A DNA stretch of 64,000 nt, taken from Neurospora tetrasperma FGSC 2508. Lineage: Eukaryota; Ascomycota; Sordariomycetes; Sordariales; Sordariaceae. Made by a program: the position numbers and the translations under genes. The notes below the pieces were generated by a model. The model did no database searches. It was not told where the DNA came from and was given only the letters and a program-made list of their open reading frames with translations. The stretch's first letter is position 1. Each line of letters starts with the position of its first letter. This document shows, piece after piece, positions 1 through 10,828 of the stretch. The stretch spans positions 2,797,952 to 2,861,951 of the forward strand of contig NW_009799100.1 of the NCBI RefSeq assembly GCF_000213175.1, in the 5' to 3' direction.

Positions 1-3000
1 CCAATTAGAAAAGGAACTTTGAACTCTAAAAACCGTGATGTTATTCTCTTTTCTTTTATTTCTTCCCTCTCCAACAATCCATTGAAAAATGCCCATAGCG
101 TAGGCATGGAAAAGTTGCTATGGGCAATCCAAGTCCCACGGTCTCGTCCGCTCCACTAACCCCTGAGCTAAAATGAAAAACTTGTAAACAAACAGGAAGG
201 GTCCAAAAGAAACCTGAGGCCTTTGTAGTTTCCTCAACTGTTTGTCTGTGTGTTCCGCGTCATGTTCATCTACACCTACAAAGAATTTGCTCATACATGA
301 CAAGAGGATGTTAGGGCTTTCAAGCATACCTGATGGGGGCGAAGCAAGGTCTCAGGTTTTCTTTTGTGATTGACAAGCTTGCGAAGATATCATCATCTTC
401 ATACAACTACGGACACCTATACCTACCTTCGTGAAGAGCCATCTTGCGGTCGGAAATAACGGGTAATATCGGCTTTCGAAAGCGAACAGCGAGCCTGCGA
501 ACCTTCCCGGCTCCCGCATCGTAGTACATACATAGCAATCCCCCGAACCCGAACCCGAACCCAACCCAACAAGATGGCTCCATCGGCCCATCATCATCAA
601 GGTCACTTGACGTTACAGATTTTCCATCGCGGGCCCTGAATCGTCACTGGCGGTTTCCATTTGTTCCAAAACTTCTTTTGTCTGGGGGGGTCCGGGGAAT
701 GTTACATAGCTGGTTAGTGGAGTTGTGATGGGAAAAGCCGGCGTGCTGGTACGGGTGGTAAGTGGTGGGTTGGACTGAGTCGGGGAAAGTGGATACAGAA
801 TTGTCATCACCAACCCCCACGGACTCCACGGACTCCACGGCAGGTTCGGGATCCCTAACCCGTTTTGCGGCTCTCTCCATGGGGAAATGGGGGGGATGAC
901 TGGGGATTGGGGGTTAGACTGGGGAAAAGTTCTCCGTTAGGGGACTCCATAGGACCCCCACCTAACGTACACTAAAAACTAAAGCGATGAAATTCCGGGG
1001 TGTTGTCGTCGACGACGGCTGACCGACGACGTCCAGGACGTGGCAACGTGCGTCCCACTGTGGAGCGGTTTTAGTGTAAGAAAAAAAAAATAGTGCCAAC
1101 TTGAGTCAAGATTTGCCAACACTTCTCATCCTGGTCGTCTTTTGACAGAGAACCATCATTCACCTGGAGAGATGTGAACTGCACCCACAGGGCCAGGACA
1201 CGGGCTGGACGGACCAGGACCGGGTCTTGTGTGCCGGCCCGAGGTTCTGGTGAGTTTCGATACCAGTACGTACCTCGTAGAGCGTTGGACGGTGTACGTA
1301 AAACCTAGAATAGTGAGCTTCTCGGGGATGTTGGTGTTGTGAATATGTCGGCTTCGTAGTAATGTTTATTACAGGCGGTGAAGCATGAATCCCGGACCGA
1401 GGGAGTTTGCGAGATGTGTTGGACCCTGTCCGGGGGCCAGGAGGATCTAATATAGACTTCCCGTACAGCCCAGATAGTCGCGGCTAGAGACGGATTCTGT
1501 TTTCTTTCTGTCAGTAAAGCGCCAACGGTTGCTTTATACGGTCGCAGTCAAAGGGGATCATCAGGGACTGGTCCCCCAACGTTGAAGGGTGACCCAGATC
1601 AGGCATGCAACTTTATCTGTGCGCTAAGCCATGCGACTATTTCGACTTTTGGGGGATACGCGGAGAATATTGACTTAGACGTCCTCGTGGGTAGCAGAAG
1701 GGATTTTGGGGGTATCCAAAGATCGTGGAGTGTTGAGGTTGGTGTTGTTTGACGAGACATATGCCAAGACAGACAAGACCAGCCAAGCTTGAGGCTCCGT
1801 TCGGGGGAAGCGGAATCGCGTGCTGCCCTCCAGGGATGTTGGTCTGCCGAACGTGTGTGCATGGTGTTGGTACCTACCTTACCTATGTACACTTACAGTA
1901 GGAAACCCCTGCAATTACAACCTCCAGGAAATGCATATACGCCTGTGAGTACATATGATCTGACTGGCTTAGTTGATTTCCAGCCACGACTATACAATAC
2001 TGTATACTAATTTCGGACAGTTTCTGGTACGTACACTGTATACACTTATAAAAATAGGTCCCGAGTACATAGTAAAGCTCTTTGTACACTAAAGTGTGGA
2101 AATTCATTATCACATATGCCATGTTGTGCGTACAATCCTCAGGTCTGACATACTTGTAGTTTCAGGGATTCTATTGTATCTGTACTTGCGAGAGAAAGGG
2201 TTGCACGGTAGGAACTGCAACCGTGATGGCCACGTTATCGAGCAAGCTTGCACCTGATCGTCTAGCACCACGCGATTGCGGAGACCTCCTCCGACGGCAA
2301 AAAGAAGATGGAACCGAGTTTTGACGAGAAGGTGGAAGACGGGAAAATCGGCAGGCAGATGCCGCGCGATCCGTTGGATCGATACATGTCCGCGTCGGCG
2401 GAAGAGTCGAGACTTGGTCAAGATTTTCTGGCGCAAGGTAAGCGAGTGAAACCTTCTGAGCGATAGGACTTGTCGGGCTGTCGGGGCGCCTACTGGAAAT
2501 GCCCAAGTCCAAAAAAGTTGGTGGTCACCGTGGAAGGAAACTGATGGCCAGAAATTGTCAGCTGTATCAGAGTCGGGACCTAGAATGTCGTCTGGCAAGC
2601 GGCACCGGCAGCGGCAAGTCGTTGTGGTTGTCCAGGTTTTTGAAAACTTCGCGTTGATGTCGCTCCCAATTCCCAAAGCAGAACCTCAATGCCGTGTGGG
2701 GCATGCAGGTCGCTCTAATCCGGGCCGAAAAGAAAGCGGGCTACTGCAGAGTCGGGCGCGACTTCGCAAGAAATGAAATGTTCTTGTCAATTGTTAGTGC
2801 AGCTTGTCAAGCCTGTCAAGACTTTATCATCACCGAATACCTCGGGGCGCTTTCAAAGAGGCGTTCCCGTCTTAACTTGTTCCAGGTCTCGCCTAGAGAA
2901 CTCCTCCAATGGAGCTGTTCATCCAGATTTGATGGTCCATGTTCTGGCCGTAACTGGTTGTCCACCTTCTGACATACATAGCACCACATCTGTATATACC

Positions 3001-3489
3001 ATTGAGAAATGACAATGTCAGGTCTGTAGGAAACCTCTGAAAAGCTTGTGTGACTTGCAGGCATCAAAGTTCGCCATATTGCCAGGTTTCACCAGCCATC
3101 CTAGACTTCAACGTTGCAGTTCCTTGCAATGCGGGGAACAACCCACAATACCCACGAACCGGCGGTTTGTGGATTAACTTGTGGACTCGTATGGGGGTGA
3201 TTTTGAGGGGAAGATATGGGGGAAACGTTGGGGGAGTGATGGGGTAGAAAAAGTGGGACGTCATCAAGGCCTTCAGGTCCCGTCGTGTAAGAAGGCTGGG
3301 ATGGATACCTGACATGGGTAGAGGTAGGATCGAGTAACCATCTAGTGCACTTGGTGCTCTACTTAATGCGCCCCGACTGCCATCCCATCCCGACAACCCT
3401 TTCTCCTCATCCTGTTCCTGCTTTGTTTGGTCTGGGTCCGTGGTGTTTCTGTGTCATCTTGCCTATCCACCCCTTACAACACATACAGC
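1..3489. other. 5' intergenic region, no convincing gene
   Basis: I see no recognisable gene in this stretch. Short ORFs exist on both strands. The longest is a minus-strand frame at 2110-2676 (188 codons) with Arg/Ser-rich content and no recognisable motif. A minus-strand frame starting at 880 (78 codons, Pro/Ser/Asn-rich) has more protein-like composition and could be a first exon, but I could not connect it to further exons. A short tandem of the hexamer GAACCC lies around 541-565, and a near-tandem GGACTCCACGG lies at about 828-840. The last few hundred bases before 3490 presumably hold the promoter and 5' leader of the transporter gene. Confidence 0.5.
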
Positions 3490-5166
3490 ATGGCCAGGCA
3501 CGGGGGCCGTGATTCCCTCTCAGGGATCGAGAAGCCGGCGGTCGAAGCATCCGAGAACTATACACACAATGAGCAGCCAAACACTGGCAATCTCAATGTC
3601 CGCGCTATGGACCCTGAGGAGCGCATTCGTATCGAAAAGTCTCTCCTCCGCAAGCTTGATGCTCGGTGCTCCTACTTTGTTGTCATTTATATCTTGTAGG
3701 TGACTCGATTCTGTTCAGTCTCCTTGGAGCCAATAAACCGTACTAACGACCTGGTAGGAACTACCTCGACCGAAACAACATTGGTGCCGCCCGTCTCAAG
3801 GGTCTTCAAGAGGATCTCAAGTTGAGCGATACCCAATATGCGACATGTCTCTCCATTCTTTATGTCGGATATATCCTCATGCAGATCCCTTCCAACATGT
3901 TCATCAACCGAATTCCCCGGCCATCGCTCTACATCTCGGCAGTCATGGCGATCTGGGGTCTCATTTCGACGTTGACCGGTCTGGCCAAGGGCTTTGGCGG
4001 CATGGTTGCCATCCGGTTCCTGTTGGGCTTCGTCGAAGCCGCCTTCCTGCCCGGAGCGCTCTTGATTCTCAGCAAGTGGTACACCCGTCGTGAGCTGACC
4101 AAGCGCAACGCCATTCTCTTCTGCGGCAATCTCATCTCGAACGCCTTCTCTTCTCTCGTCGGTGCTGGCGTCTTGTCCAACATGGACGGCGTGCTGGGTC
4201 ACAGGGCCTGGAGGTGGCTGTTCTATATCGAAGGTGCCGCCACCATGTTCGTCGCCGTCATGGCGGCTTTCATCCTTCCCGACTTGCCGACCAACAGCCG
4301 CGGGTTCACCGAGGAGGAACTCTTGGTTGCCCAGTTGCGCATGACCGAAGATGTCGGTGAAGCCGATAGCGACTCAGCCGATATGGGGATCTTTGACGGC
4401 TTGATTATGGTCGTCAAGGACTGGAAGGTTTATCTGATGATGCTGACTTTCACTGCCTACACCACCGGTTTGAGTTTCAACGCCTTCTTCGTAAGTTTCC
4501 ATCATGGTGTCCTGTATGCACGCATCGGCTCATCGCTAACAACACAACAAACAGCCTACACTCACGGGTACTCTAGGCCTGGCATATGTTCCCACTCTTC
4601 TTCTCAGCGCCCCTCCCTGGGTTTTTGCCTGCATCTTCTCACTCATCAACGCCTGGCACTCGGATCGGAAACAAGAAAAGTTTGGTCACATTGTCGGCCC
4701 CATCTGCATGGGTCTTGTCGGATTCGTTATCAGCATGGCGACCCTCAACAAGGCGGCGAGATATGTTGCCCTCTTCCTGCAAGCTGGCTCTTACGCTGGC
4801 TTCATCGTCTTTTACTCGTGGATCAGCTCTTCGTTTCCCCGCCCACCTGCCAAGCGTGCCGTCGCTCTGGCCATGATCAACGCTTTCAGCCAGCTTGGCA
4901 ACGTCGCGGGATCGTACGTCTGGGACCTGAAGGAGAACGGCTACCGCAAGAGCTACGGCATCGTGACGGCCATGTTCGGTATCACGGTTGTCGGCTGCTG
5001 GGTGATCCGTATGGTGCTTGTTGACCAGAACAAGAAGCTTGCGCTTGGAGAGGAAAGTGCATGGGAGGTGCACGACGATGTGGCCAACCAGACGGCGAGA
5101 GTGGAGGGATTGAAGAGCGAAGGTGCCGATTTGAAGCCACAGATTGGGTTCAGATATCTTGTTTGA
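3490..5166 (+). CDS. MFS transporter, allantoate permease/anion:cation symporter type
   Basis: Plasma-membrane major facilitator of the Dal5-like anion:cation symporter group, which in fungi moves carboxylates, vitamins or allantoate-like anions. The substrate cannot be read from the sequence. I infer three exons, 3490-3695, 3758-4490 and 4555-5166. The introns are 62 and 64 bp with GT..AG ends, and the first holds a TACTAAC branch site. Joined, they give 516 residues, the usual family length. A hydrophilic N-terminus (about 60 residues) leads into the first helix with LNYLDRNNIGAARL, the family's typical TM1 end. The segment RFLLGFVEAAFLPGALL and the following SKWYTRRELTKRNA are the TM4-TM5 hallmark. 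About twelve hydrophobic segments follow, then a hydrophilic tail. The start at 3490 gives a compact N-terminus; an in-frame ATG at 3427 would add 21 unlikely residues. Introns, helices and motifs agree, so the class is secure and the substrate is not. Confidence 0.93.
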
Positions 5167-5677
5167 TTTAGCGCAGGAAAGCGTATGTCTGTATGATTTC
5201 AGATCTTGGTTAATGATACCCCGAGAACTTGTTCAACTGATTGTGACTTCGTTTTTCCCTTTTTGTCACTGTGACTGTTGTGGAAGTTGCAGATACCCAA
5301 CTTATACGTACCTTTCTATGTTACCTACCCCGCTACTGGGCAGGTGTTTGTGGCGGATAAAAAGTGAGATGAATGGAAGGGACATCCACCTGTTATGTGC
5401 AGCTCAGCTGCCTGCCGTGCAGTTATAACAGGTGCCTGCCGCAGGATTAACTAGGTACCTCGCCTACAAAAGTCACAGCTGCCGCCGGATTAGATAAGGT
5501 ATCTCCATAGACAGATCTCCGGCTTGTTATGGATGCAGGTAGTATTCTCCCAACGAGCCCCCAAAACATCCAGAGTTTCCACGCATTCTCCCTTTTTTTT
5601 TTCAGAGTTTAAGTCTCGACCTTAACGGCGAGCTAACTGGCATTTCTTTCCACTACAAATCTTACCCATCGATCACC
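5167..5677. other. intergenic region between transporter and HET gene
   Basis: This region holds the 3' end of the transporter gene and the promoter and leader of the HET-domain gene. A run of ten T followed by CAG lies near 5592-5605, a pyrimidine tract of the kind common upstream of fungal start sites. I see no further gene. Confidence 0.5.
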
Positions 5678-7366
5678 ATGTGGTTGATCAACACACGCAC
5701 CCTTGAGCTCCAGGAGTTTGTGGGCGCCGACATACCCGCGTATGCCATTCTTTCGCACACATGGGAGACTGGAGAGATTACATTCCACGACGCCAAAGCA
5801 AAGCTACTGGGGAAACAAACCTCTCGAGGCGCCCGCAAGGTAGCAAAAGCATGTGAAGTTGCAGCCGAACATGGACTGGCCTATGCGTGGGTCGATACGT
5901 GTTGTATTGACAAGTCCAGTAGTGCGGAGCTCACAGAGGCGATCAATTCCATGTTCCAATGGTATCGCTCGTCGCAGATTTGCTTGGTCTACCTCTCCGA
6001 TCTCAAAGCAGTCGAACTTGACCACGCAATGTACACATCCCGCTGGTTCAAACGTGGATGGACGCTTCAAGAACTCATCGCTCCCTCCAGACTCATGTTC
6101 TACGACCAGGACTGGAAGGAAAGGGGGACGAAAGAGGATTTGGCAAGCCTACTCAGCAAGATCACTCGCATTGATATTGGAATCTTGTTGGATCCTTCCA
6201 GAGTGTATACTGTTCCGGTTGGCAAAAGAATGAGTTGGGCGGCTGACCGGCAAACAACGCGTTTAGAAGACAGGGCCTATTCTCTGCTGGGAATCTTTGA
6301 CATCAACATGCCTCTAATATACGGAGAGGGCCCGAAGGCCTTTACAAGGCTACAAGAGGAAATTATACGGCGAAGCAACGATGTCAGCATCTTTTGCTGG
6401 CGGACCCAGGAAAATACACGTTGGCGCGGTATACTGGCCTCCTCGCCTGATGAGTTCAGGTGTGCAGCAGACACTGAGGATGATGTGGCTCTCAAGAACG
6501 GGCCTGAATACACTCTGACAAACAAAGGCCTCCGAATCGAGCTCGACCTTGCGTCTGCCGGCCCGAACCTCTACTTCATGGCACTGTATTGTACCGACTA
6601 CTTCAAGGACGAGTGGGAGTGCATCTACTTGACGGCCATTGGTAAGGATTCGTATGCGAGGGCTCGACCACAAGAGCTTGTCCGCAAAGTCCGAAAGGGT
6701 TTGTTATGGGTCCGGAAGCAGTCTCAATACCTCACTGAGGAGATGGACTCTGAGATGTCGTCCATTACACTCAGGTATGCTTTGGATAGGTCATTCACGT
6801 TTGATGGGCTTCTACACACAAGATTGGGATACCAGCTTGGCGGCACATATCCTGAACGTTTGTGGCATCACGATCATGCCGCGTTTCTTCATGTCGGTTA
6901 CAAGCCTTTCGTCGGCTGTCATGTGTTGAAACCGGATTCAAGGCGCTTTGCCTCTGCGGTGATACTTGCGTTCGGAGTCACGAATGAAGGGCGCAGCTGG
7001 CTGTGTTTTGTAGAGAGACACACCACCTGTCCCTGGTCCCCATCGCAGCGTGTCTTGAACCGTGCTGAATGCCTGAATACTCCTGTCAACTGGTCAAGGG
7101 AAGTCAGGTCAAGCATAGTAGGAAGTATAGGTCAATACGGAATCTTTCGAGATCAGAAAGAGGATATGCTTGCCGCAACGTGGGCAACAGACTCCACATT
7201 TCTTACGGCTACACTTGTCGAGGAAGTGCGAGATGGCTGCACCACGTATGTCATAAAGCTCCGAGAGGAACTCATTGTAAGCAGCGAGGATAGCCAGGAG
7301 CAGAACACGAGCGGTCCAAAGGATGGAGACAGAAAGTCGTGGCTGATGAGAGCTATCGGCCTTTGA
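5678..7366 (+). CDS. HET-domain protein (heterokaryon-incompatibility-like)
   Basis: Single-exon gene of 562 residues. HET-domain proteins act in fungal allorecognition and can trigger programmed cell death when incompatible partners fuse. The HET domain lies at the N-terminus with its classic blocks: YAILSHTW (residues 22-29), AWVDTCCIDK (about 70-79), a Tyr/Leu-rich VYLSDL block near 103, and SRWFKRGWTLQELIAP (about 121-136). The familiar downstream segment RLEDRAYSLLGIFDINMPLIYGEG follows, then FTRLQEEIIRRSNDVSIF. The C-terminal 320 residues resemble the long variable tails of Sordariomycete HET proteins; I see no NACHT, ankyrin or WD40 repeats. It therefore looks like a stand-alone HET effector, not a full NLR. 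Which allele system it belongs to, if any, is unknown. Start: the first ATG, with MWLINT, the usual HET N-terminus. Confidence 0.95.
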   Translation: MWLINTRTLELQEFVGADIPAYAILSHTWETGEITFHDAKAKLLGKQTSRGARKVAKACEVAAEHGLAYAWVDTCCIDKSSSAELTEAINSMFQWYRSSQICLVYLSDLKAVELDHAMYTSRWFKRGWTLQELIAPSRLMFYDQDWKERGTKEDLASLLSKITRIDIGILLDPSRVYTVPVGKRMSWAADRQTTRLEDRAYSLLGIFDINMPLIYGEGPKAFTRLQEEIIRRSNDVSIFCWRTQENTRWRGILASSPDEFRCAADTEDDVALKNGPEYTLTNKGLRIELDLASAGPNLYFMALYCTDYFKDEWECIYLTAIGKDSYARARPQELVRKVRKGLLWVRKQSQYLTEEMDSEMSSITLRYALDRSFTFDGLLHTRLGYQLGGTYPERLWHHDHAAFLHVGYKPFVGCHVLKPDSRRFASAVILAFGVTNEGRSWLCFVERHTTCPWSPSQRVLNRAECLNTPVNWSREVRSSIVGSIGQYGIFRDQKEDMLAATWATDSTFLTATLVEEVRDGCTTYVIKLREELIVSSEDSQEQNTSGPKDGDRKSWLMRAIGL

Positions 7367-7571
7367 CTGGCTCATCTAAGTACACGAACTAAAGGAAATA
7401 GTACCGCAAAAACGGGTCGTCAGTGATCCTTAGTCCGGACTCATTAAGAGTTGAATATTCGAGAATAATGGCACATTCCCAGGAATAAATGTAAAACTCT
7501 TTCGGCACCTATACTAGGACCCTCTCGCAACCTCACATCGCTATGGTACAACATCCCTCAATCGACCTTTT

Positions 7572-8771
7572 CTACTCGACCTTAACAACCACCTTACCAA
7601 AGTGATTTCCGCTCCTCAAGTACTTGATCGCCTCCTTCCCCTCCTCGAACTCAAACACCTTATCCACCACTGGCCTAATTTCATGCCTCTGATAGAACTC
7701 GCACATCTCCTCAAATCGGTCCCTAGGACCATTAATAATTCCCTTGAGTGTCACAGTCCTTCTCAGTGCCAACACGTTCACATTCATCCTGCTCCCCTCA
7801 CCACTGTCTTCCTTACCAGCCGTATACCCAATGCAAGAGATCAGCCCGCCAAACGCAATGCAATCCAGCGCCTTATACAGCGTTCCCGCCCCGCCCGTCT
7901 CGAGAATGATATCCGCCCCGTCGTTCTCTCCCGTAATCTCCATCACCTTCTTCTCCCAGTCGGGCGTCGTCTTATAGTTAATCACATGATCGGCGCCCAA
8001 CTCCTCCTTGGCCCTGCGCAGCTTCTCGTCGCTCGAACTCGTGATGATGGTCCGCGCCCCGGCCGCTTTAGCAATCTGCAGTCCTGCAATAGCCACGCCG
8101 CCCGTTCCCTCCAGTAGCACCGTTTTGCCCTGCAACGGCTTCCCATCATCTGCCTTGGCCCAGGTGCCAAAGGGCTCCATCCCGAAAATGGCCATCCAAG
8201 CTGTCACGGCGGCAATCGGCAGGCAACTGGCCTCTTCGTCGGTCAGGTACTCGGGAACCCGGACGAGGCCGGTGGAGGGAAATACGCGGTAGGTCTGCAA
8301 CACGCCGTCGAGAGGCTTTCCGAGCGCCGAGGCCAGGTCCTTGGCGGTGATTTGGCCGGTGAGGTGGGATTGGCAGAAGGTGGAGAGGACGCGGTCGCCT
8401 ACTTTCCAGGGGGCTTCAGAGGCGCCGGGGCCGGGGGGGGCAACGGCGGTGATAATGCCGAGGGCGTCGGAGCAGGGGACGAGGGGGGTGGTACGCCTGG
8501 AGTAGGCTTCGTAGTGGTTGTACTCGCCGTTGGTTACTGCGGGGGATCGTTAGCTATGTCCTTATGGTCGTGGGGGAACTTGAGCGGAAGGGTGATGATA
8601 GCAAGGGAACAACCTACCCTCCGTATCACGGTAGTTAAGAGAAACAGCCTTGATCTTGACCAACACTTCATCCTGGCCCGGAGTAGGCATGGGCGCAGTG
8701 CCACGAGTGAGGTTGTCGAAGCCATCTTCGAATGTGTGCCACTGCTGGACTTCCTGTGTTTGAGTAACCAT
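7572..8771 (-). CDS. MDR-family zinc-type alcohol dehydrogenase / quinone oxidoreductase-like
   Basis: NAD(P)H-dependent medium-chain dehydrogenase/reductase, probably cytosolic; the substrate is not predictable. I infer two exons on the minus strand, 8771-8618 and 8536-7572, separated by an 81-bp intron (GTAGGT donor, CAG acceptor). They join in phase to 372 residues, within the usual family length. The N-terminal GroES-like part includes PGQDEVLVKIKAVSLNYRD and later PCSDALGIITAV and WKVGDRVL. The Rossmann part has LLEGTGGVAIAGLQIAKAAG (nucleotide-binding GTGGVA) followed by GADHVINYKTTPDW. The C-terminus has HFGKVVVK, the typical ending. I do not see the four-Cys structural zinc lobe of classical ADHs, which favours the zinc-less or quinone-reductase-like branch. 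The stop lies about 200 bp from the HET-gene stop, so the two genes are convergent. Confidence 0.92.
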
Positions 8772-9373
8772 GGTGAAGTTGTGTTTGCGTTGAAAACCGG
8801 CGCAAGGTGAGCTGGAGTGAGAACTTTGAGTGATCTTGATGAGGTAAAATGGATGTTGTAAGACGTGCGACCGAAGGAGTTTATATAACTGCTGCGGTGT
8901 GAGACTGATGTAACAAGCTGATAAATGTGGTAGTAACCGCTTCGCGATGTGGATCACCCAAGGGATCGCGATTTGTAAGACAGGACGCCCTTTCCCTGAG
9001 CTTCCCCACTATGTCTTGGCATAGGTCTTCTTGCACGATGTTGAAGACATGGGACACTCGAGCGTCACGCATCAGCATCATGTCAATCTGATGGAACGAA
9101 GCGTTCATAAAGGTGTCACTAATTTACTCTTTACAACAACACTACTGGTTCATTGCCGCGGCTCATGATGGACAGCATTTCCTTCCTGTCAAAGCGCCGT
9201 GTGAACCCCATCGGACAACCACCATTCCCAGACATGCTTTACGAAGTAGACATCGCAAAATCAAGCCCATATTGATATTAGAGCCAATTCAACCACGCTT
9301 ATTCCATCACTCGTACCCAACAGGATCACGTAAGCCTAATCAACAGATGATCATTGCCGGCCCCATCAAGGGC
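8772..9373. other. intergenic region between two minus-strand genes
   Basis: This is the promoter and leader of the oxidoreductase gene plus the 3' flank of the 484-residue gene. I see nothing else that can be supported. Confidence 0.4.
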
Positions 9374-10828
9374 TCAAAGCTCAATCAACAACTCCTCCGT
9401 ATCCTTCAAGTTCTCCATTTCACAGGCCCTCACCTTTTCCGGTTCAGTCAGTCCAAGTCCACATCCAGTGTTCTTCTCTGCCTGTTCCAAGCGCCACAAC
9501 CACTCATCAACACTCCTGGCGAACTGGTACAACACAAGCTGGCGTTCCTGAACCTTGCCAAGGCGAGGAAAATCGCTGCTCCGACGCATGTAAGCCAAGC
9601 TCTCCATCTCCAAGTCCCATCCGACTAGCCAGGCGTGGGGATCACGACAGCCCCAGTCTTCTATGGGGATTGGAGGTAAAGGAATGATCATATTTTTGCC
9701 TATGTTGGTGGACTCGGTGTCTTTGAGGGAGGCGTGACTTTTCATTCTGCGAATGCTGTTGTTGTTCATATCGTTTGCTTTCAATGAGACGCAGCTTCTC
9801 ATCGTGCGAATTGAACCAGACCGGTTTAATTGAGGTTGGACGTGTGGTTGGGCCTGAGCTCGATCCTGCTTCTTGAGCAGATAAGTTTTGCGCGCCTCAA
9901 CAACATGTTGAACGACCTTCTTCATCACACATGGATGAATAGGAAAACACGCTTCCTGAACATACTTTTCCTTTGCCGCTCTAGCCACCAACGGATGTGG
10001 CCCCTTCAAGTGGTCGCCAACAATGTTCTTGTTCTGTTTTTTCCTGTGGACTTGAATGGAGAAGAAGATATCGTGGAGGCTCTCCTTGTGGAAGTCAACG
10101 AGCTTTTGCCCGTCTCCTATCTTCTGAGCTTGGCTGTACAACACCGGCCGGTCTTCCATGCTCATATTGGCGAAGTATTCTCGCAAAAACTTGGCTGTCA
10201 GCTGCGAGAGTTTTTGCATATCATCGCGTTGATCGGTTAGGCCGCCCATGAGGTTGACGGTCTCTATGGGGCTGAGAAAAGGATCCTGGGGTACAAAAAC
10301 GAAGCCGGGAATTTGGGCGAAGAGTTTGTGACGGACGATCTCAATCCACGAAAGGAGTTCGGGCCCTCCTTGCATTTGACCAGCCCAAATCTGTTCGAGA
10401 CGTGAATGCCTAGTGGTTTGCTGATGGTAGAACTTAATGGGGACTTCGTATGGCCTGTGGTTGGCGGCATACAGGGTTACTGTGACGGTTCTCTGTGGCG
10501 TGTTGACCACGGCCCGTGGAGCCGTTGCGGGTATGTTGGATGCGCCGCGTCGAGGGACAAGCACTCGTGATTCTGCCTTGTTGTCTTCATGGCCATGGGT
10601 TTGTCGTGGAGTTTGCTTCGAAAAGTCGTTAGACGCTAGTGACGGCGGTAGCGGAGTCTGCTTGGTTGGCGTGTCACTGGACGTTCTAGGGCTAGCTGAA
10701 GGAGGTTCGATCGTGTACCGTGTTGACAAAAACGGACTGGGATGCAAAGTGACCGCGTAACGGTAAACACGCAGAAATGGGTCCGTATCGTTGCTAAGAG
10801 GCTCTTGTTGATCCAGTAAACTATCCAT
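9374..10828 (-). CDS. uncharacterised protein, 484 aa, with duplicated basic-Ser motif
   Basis: Open for 485 codons without introns on the minus strand, which is long enough to be significant at this GC content. I do not recognise the family. Residues 40-105 are Pro/Ser/Thr-rich and probably disordered. Residues 110-330 look folded, with alternating hydrophobic and charged stretches. Near 339-369 there is an imperfect duplication of the pattern SIRxMxSxxSLK (copies SIRTMRSCVSLK and SIRRMKSHASLK), basic residues next to Ser that look like kinase targets. A Trp-rich C-terminal part (EDWGCRDPHAWLVGWDLEME) follows. No signal peptide or membrane segment is visible. Some long single-exon, lineage-restricted genes in ascomycetes sit near accessory regions like this one. 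The start is the first ATG in frame; function unknown. Confidence 0.7.
   Translation of the reverse strand: MDSLLDQQEPLSNDTDPFLRVYRYAVTLHPSPFLSTRYTIEPPSASPRTSSDTPTKQTPLPPSLASNDFSKQTPRQTHGHEDNKAESRVLVPRRGASNIPATAPRAVVNTPQRTVTVTLYAANHRPYEVPIKFYHQQTTRHSRLEQIWAGQMQGGPELLSWIEIVRHKLFAQIPGFVFVPQDPFLSPIETVNLMGGLTDQRDDMQKLSQLTAKFLREYFANMSMEDRPVLYSQAQKIGDGQKLVDFHKESLHDIFFSIQVHRKKQNKNIVGDHLKGPHPLVARAAKEKYVQEACFPIHPCVMKKVVQHVVEARKTYLLKKQDRAQAQPHVQPQLNRSGSIRTMRSCVSLKANDMNNNSIRRMKSHASLKDTESTNIGKNMIIPLPPIPIEDWGCRDPHAWLVGWDLEMESLAYMRRSSDFPRLGKVQERQLVLYQFARSVDEWLWRLEQAEKNTGCGLGLTEPEKVRACEMENLKDTEELLIEL

Noticed and set aside
541-565. Telomere-like look of the GAACCC tandem
   Set aside because: The unit differs from the fungal telomere unit TTAGGG/CCCTAA and is only about four copies long, within ordinary sequence.
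3687-4202. 171-codon minus-strand ORF opposite the transporter gene
   Set aside because: It is antisense to the conserved MFS exons and has no motif; a shadow of codon bias.
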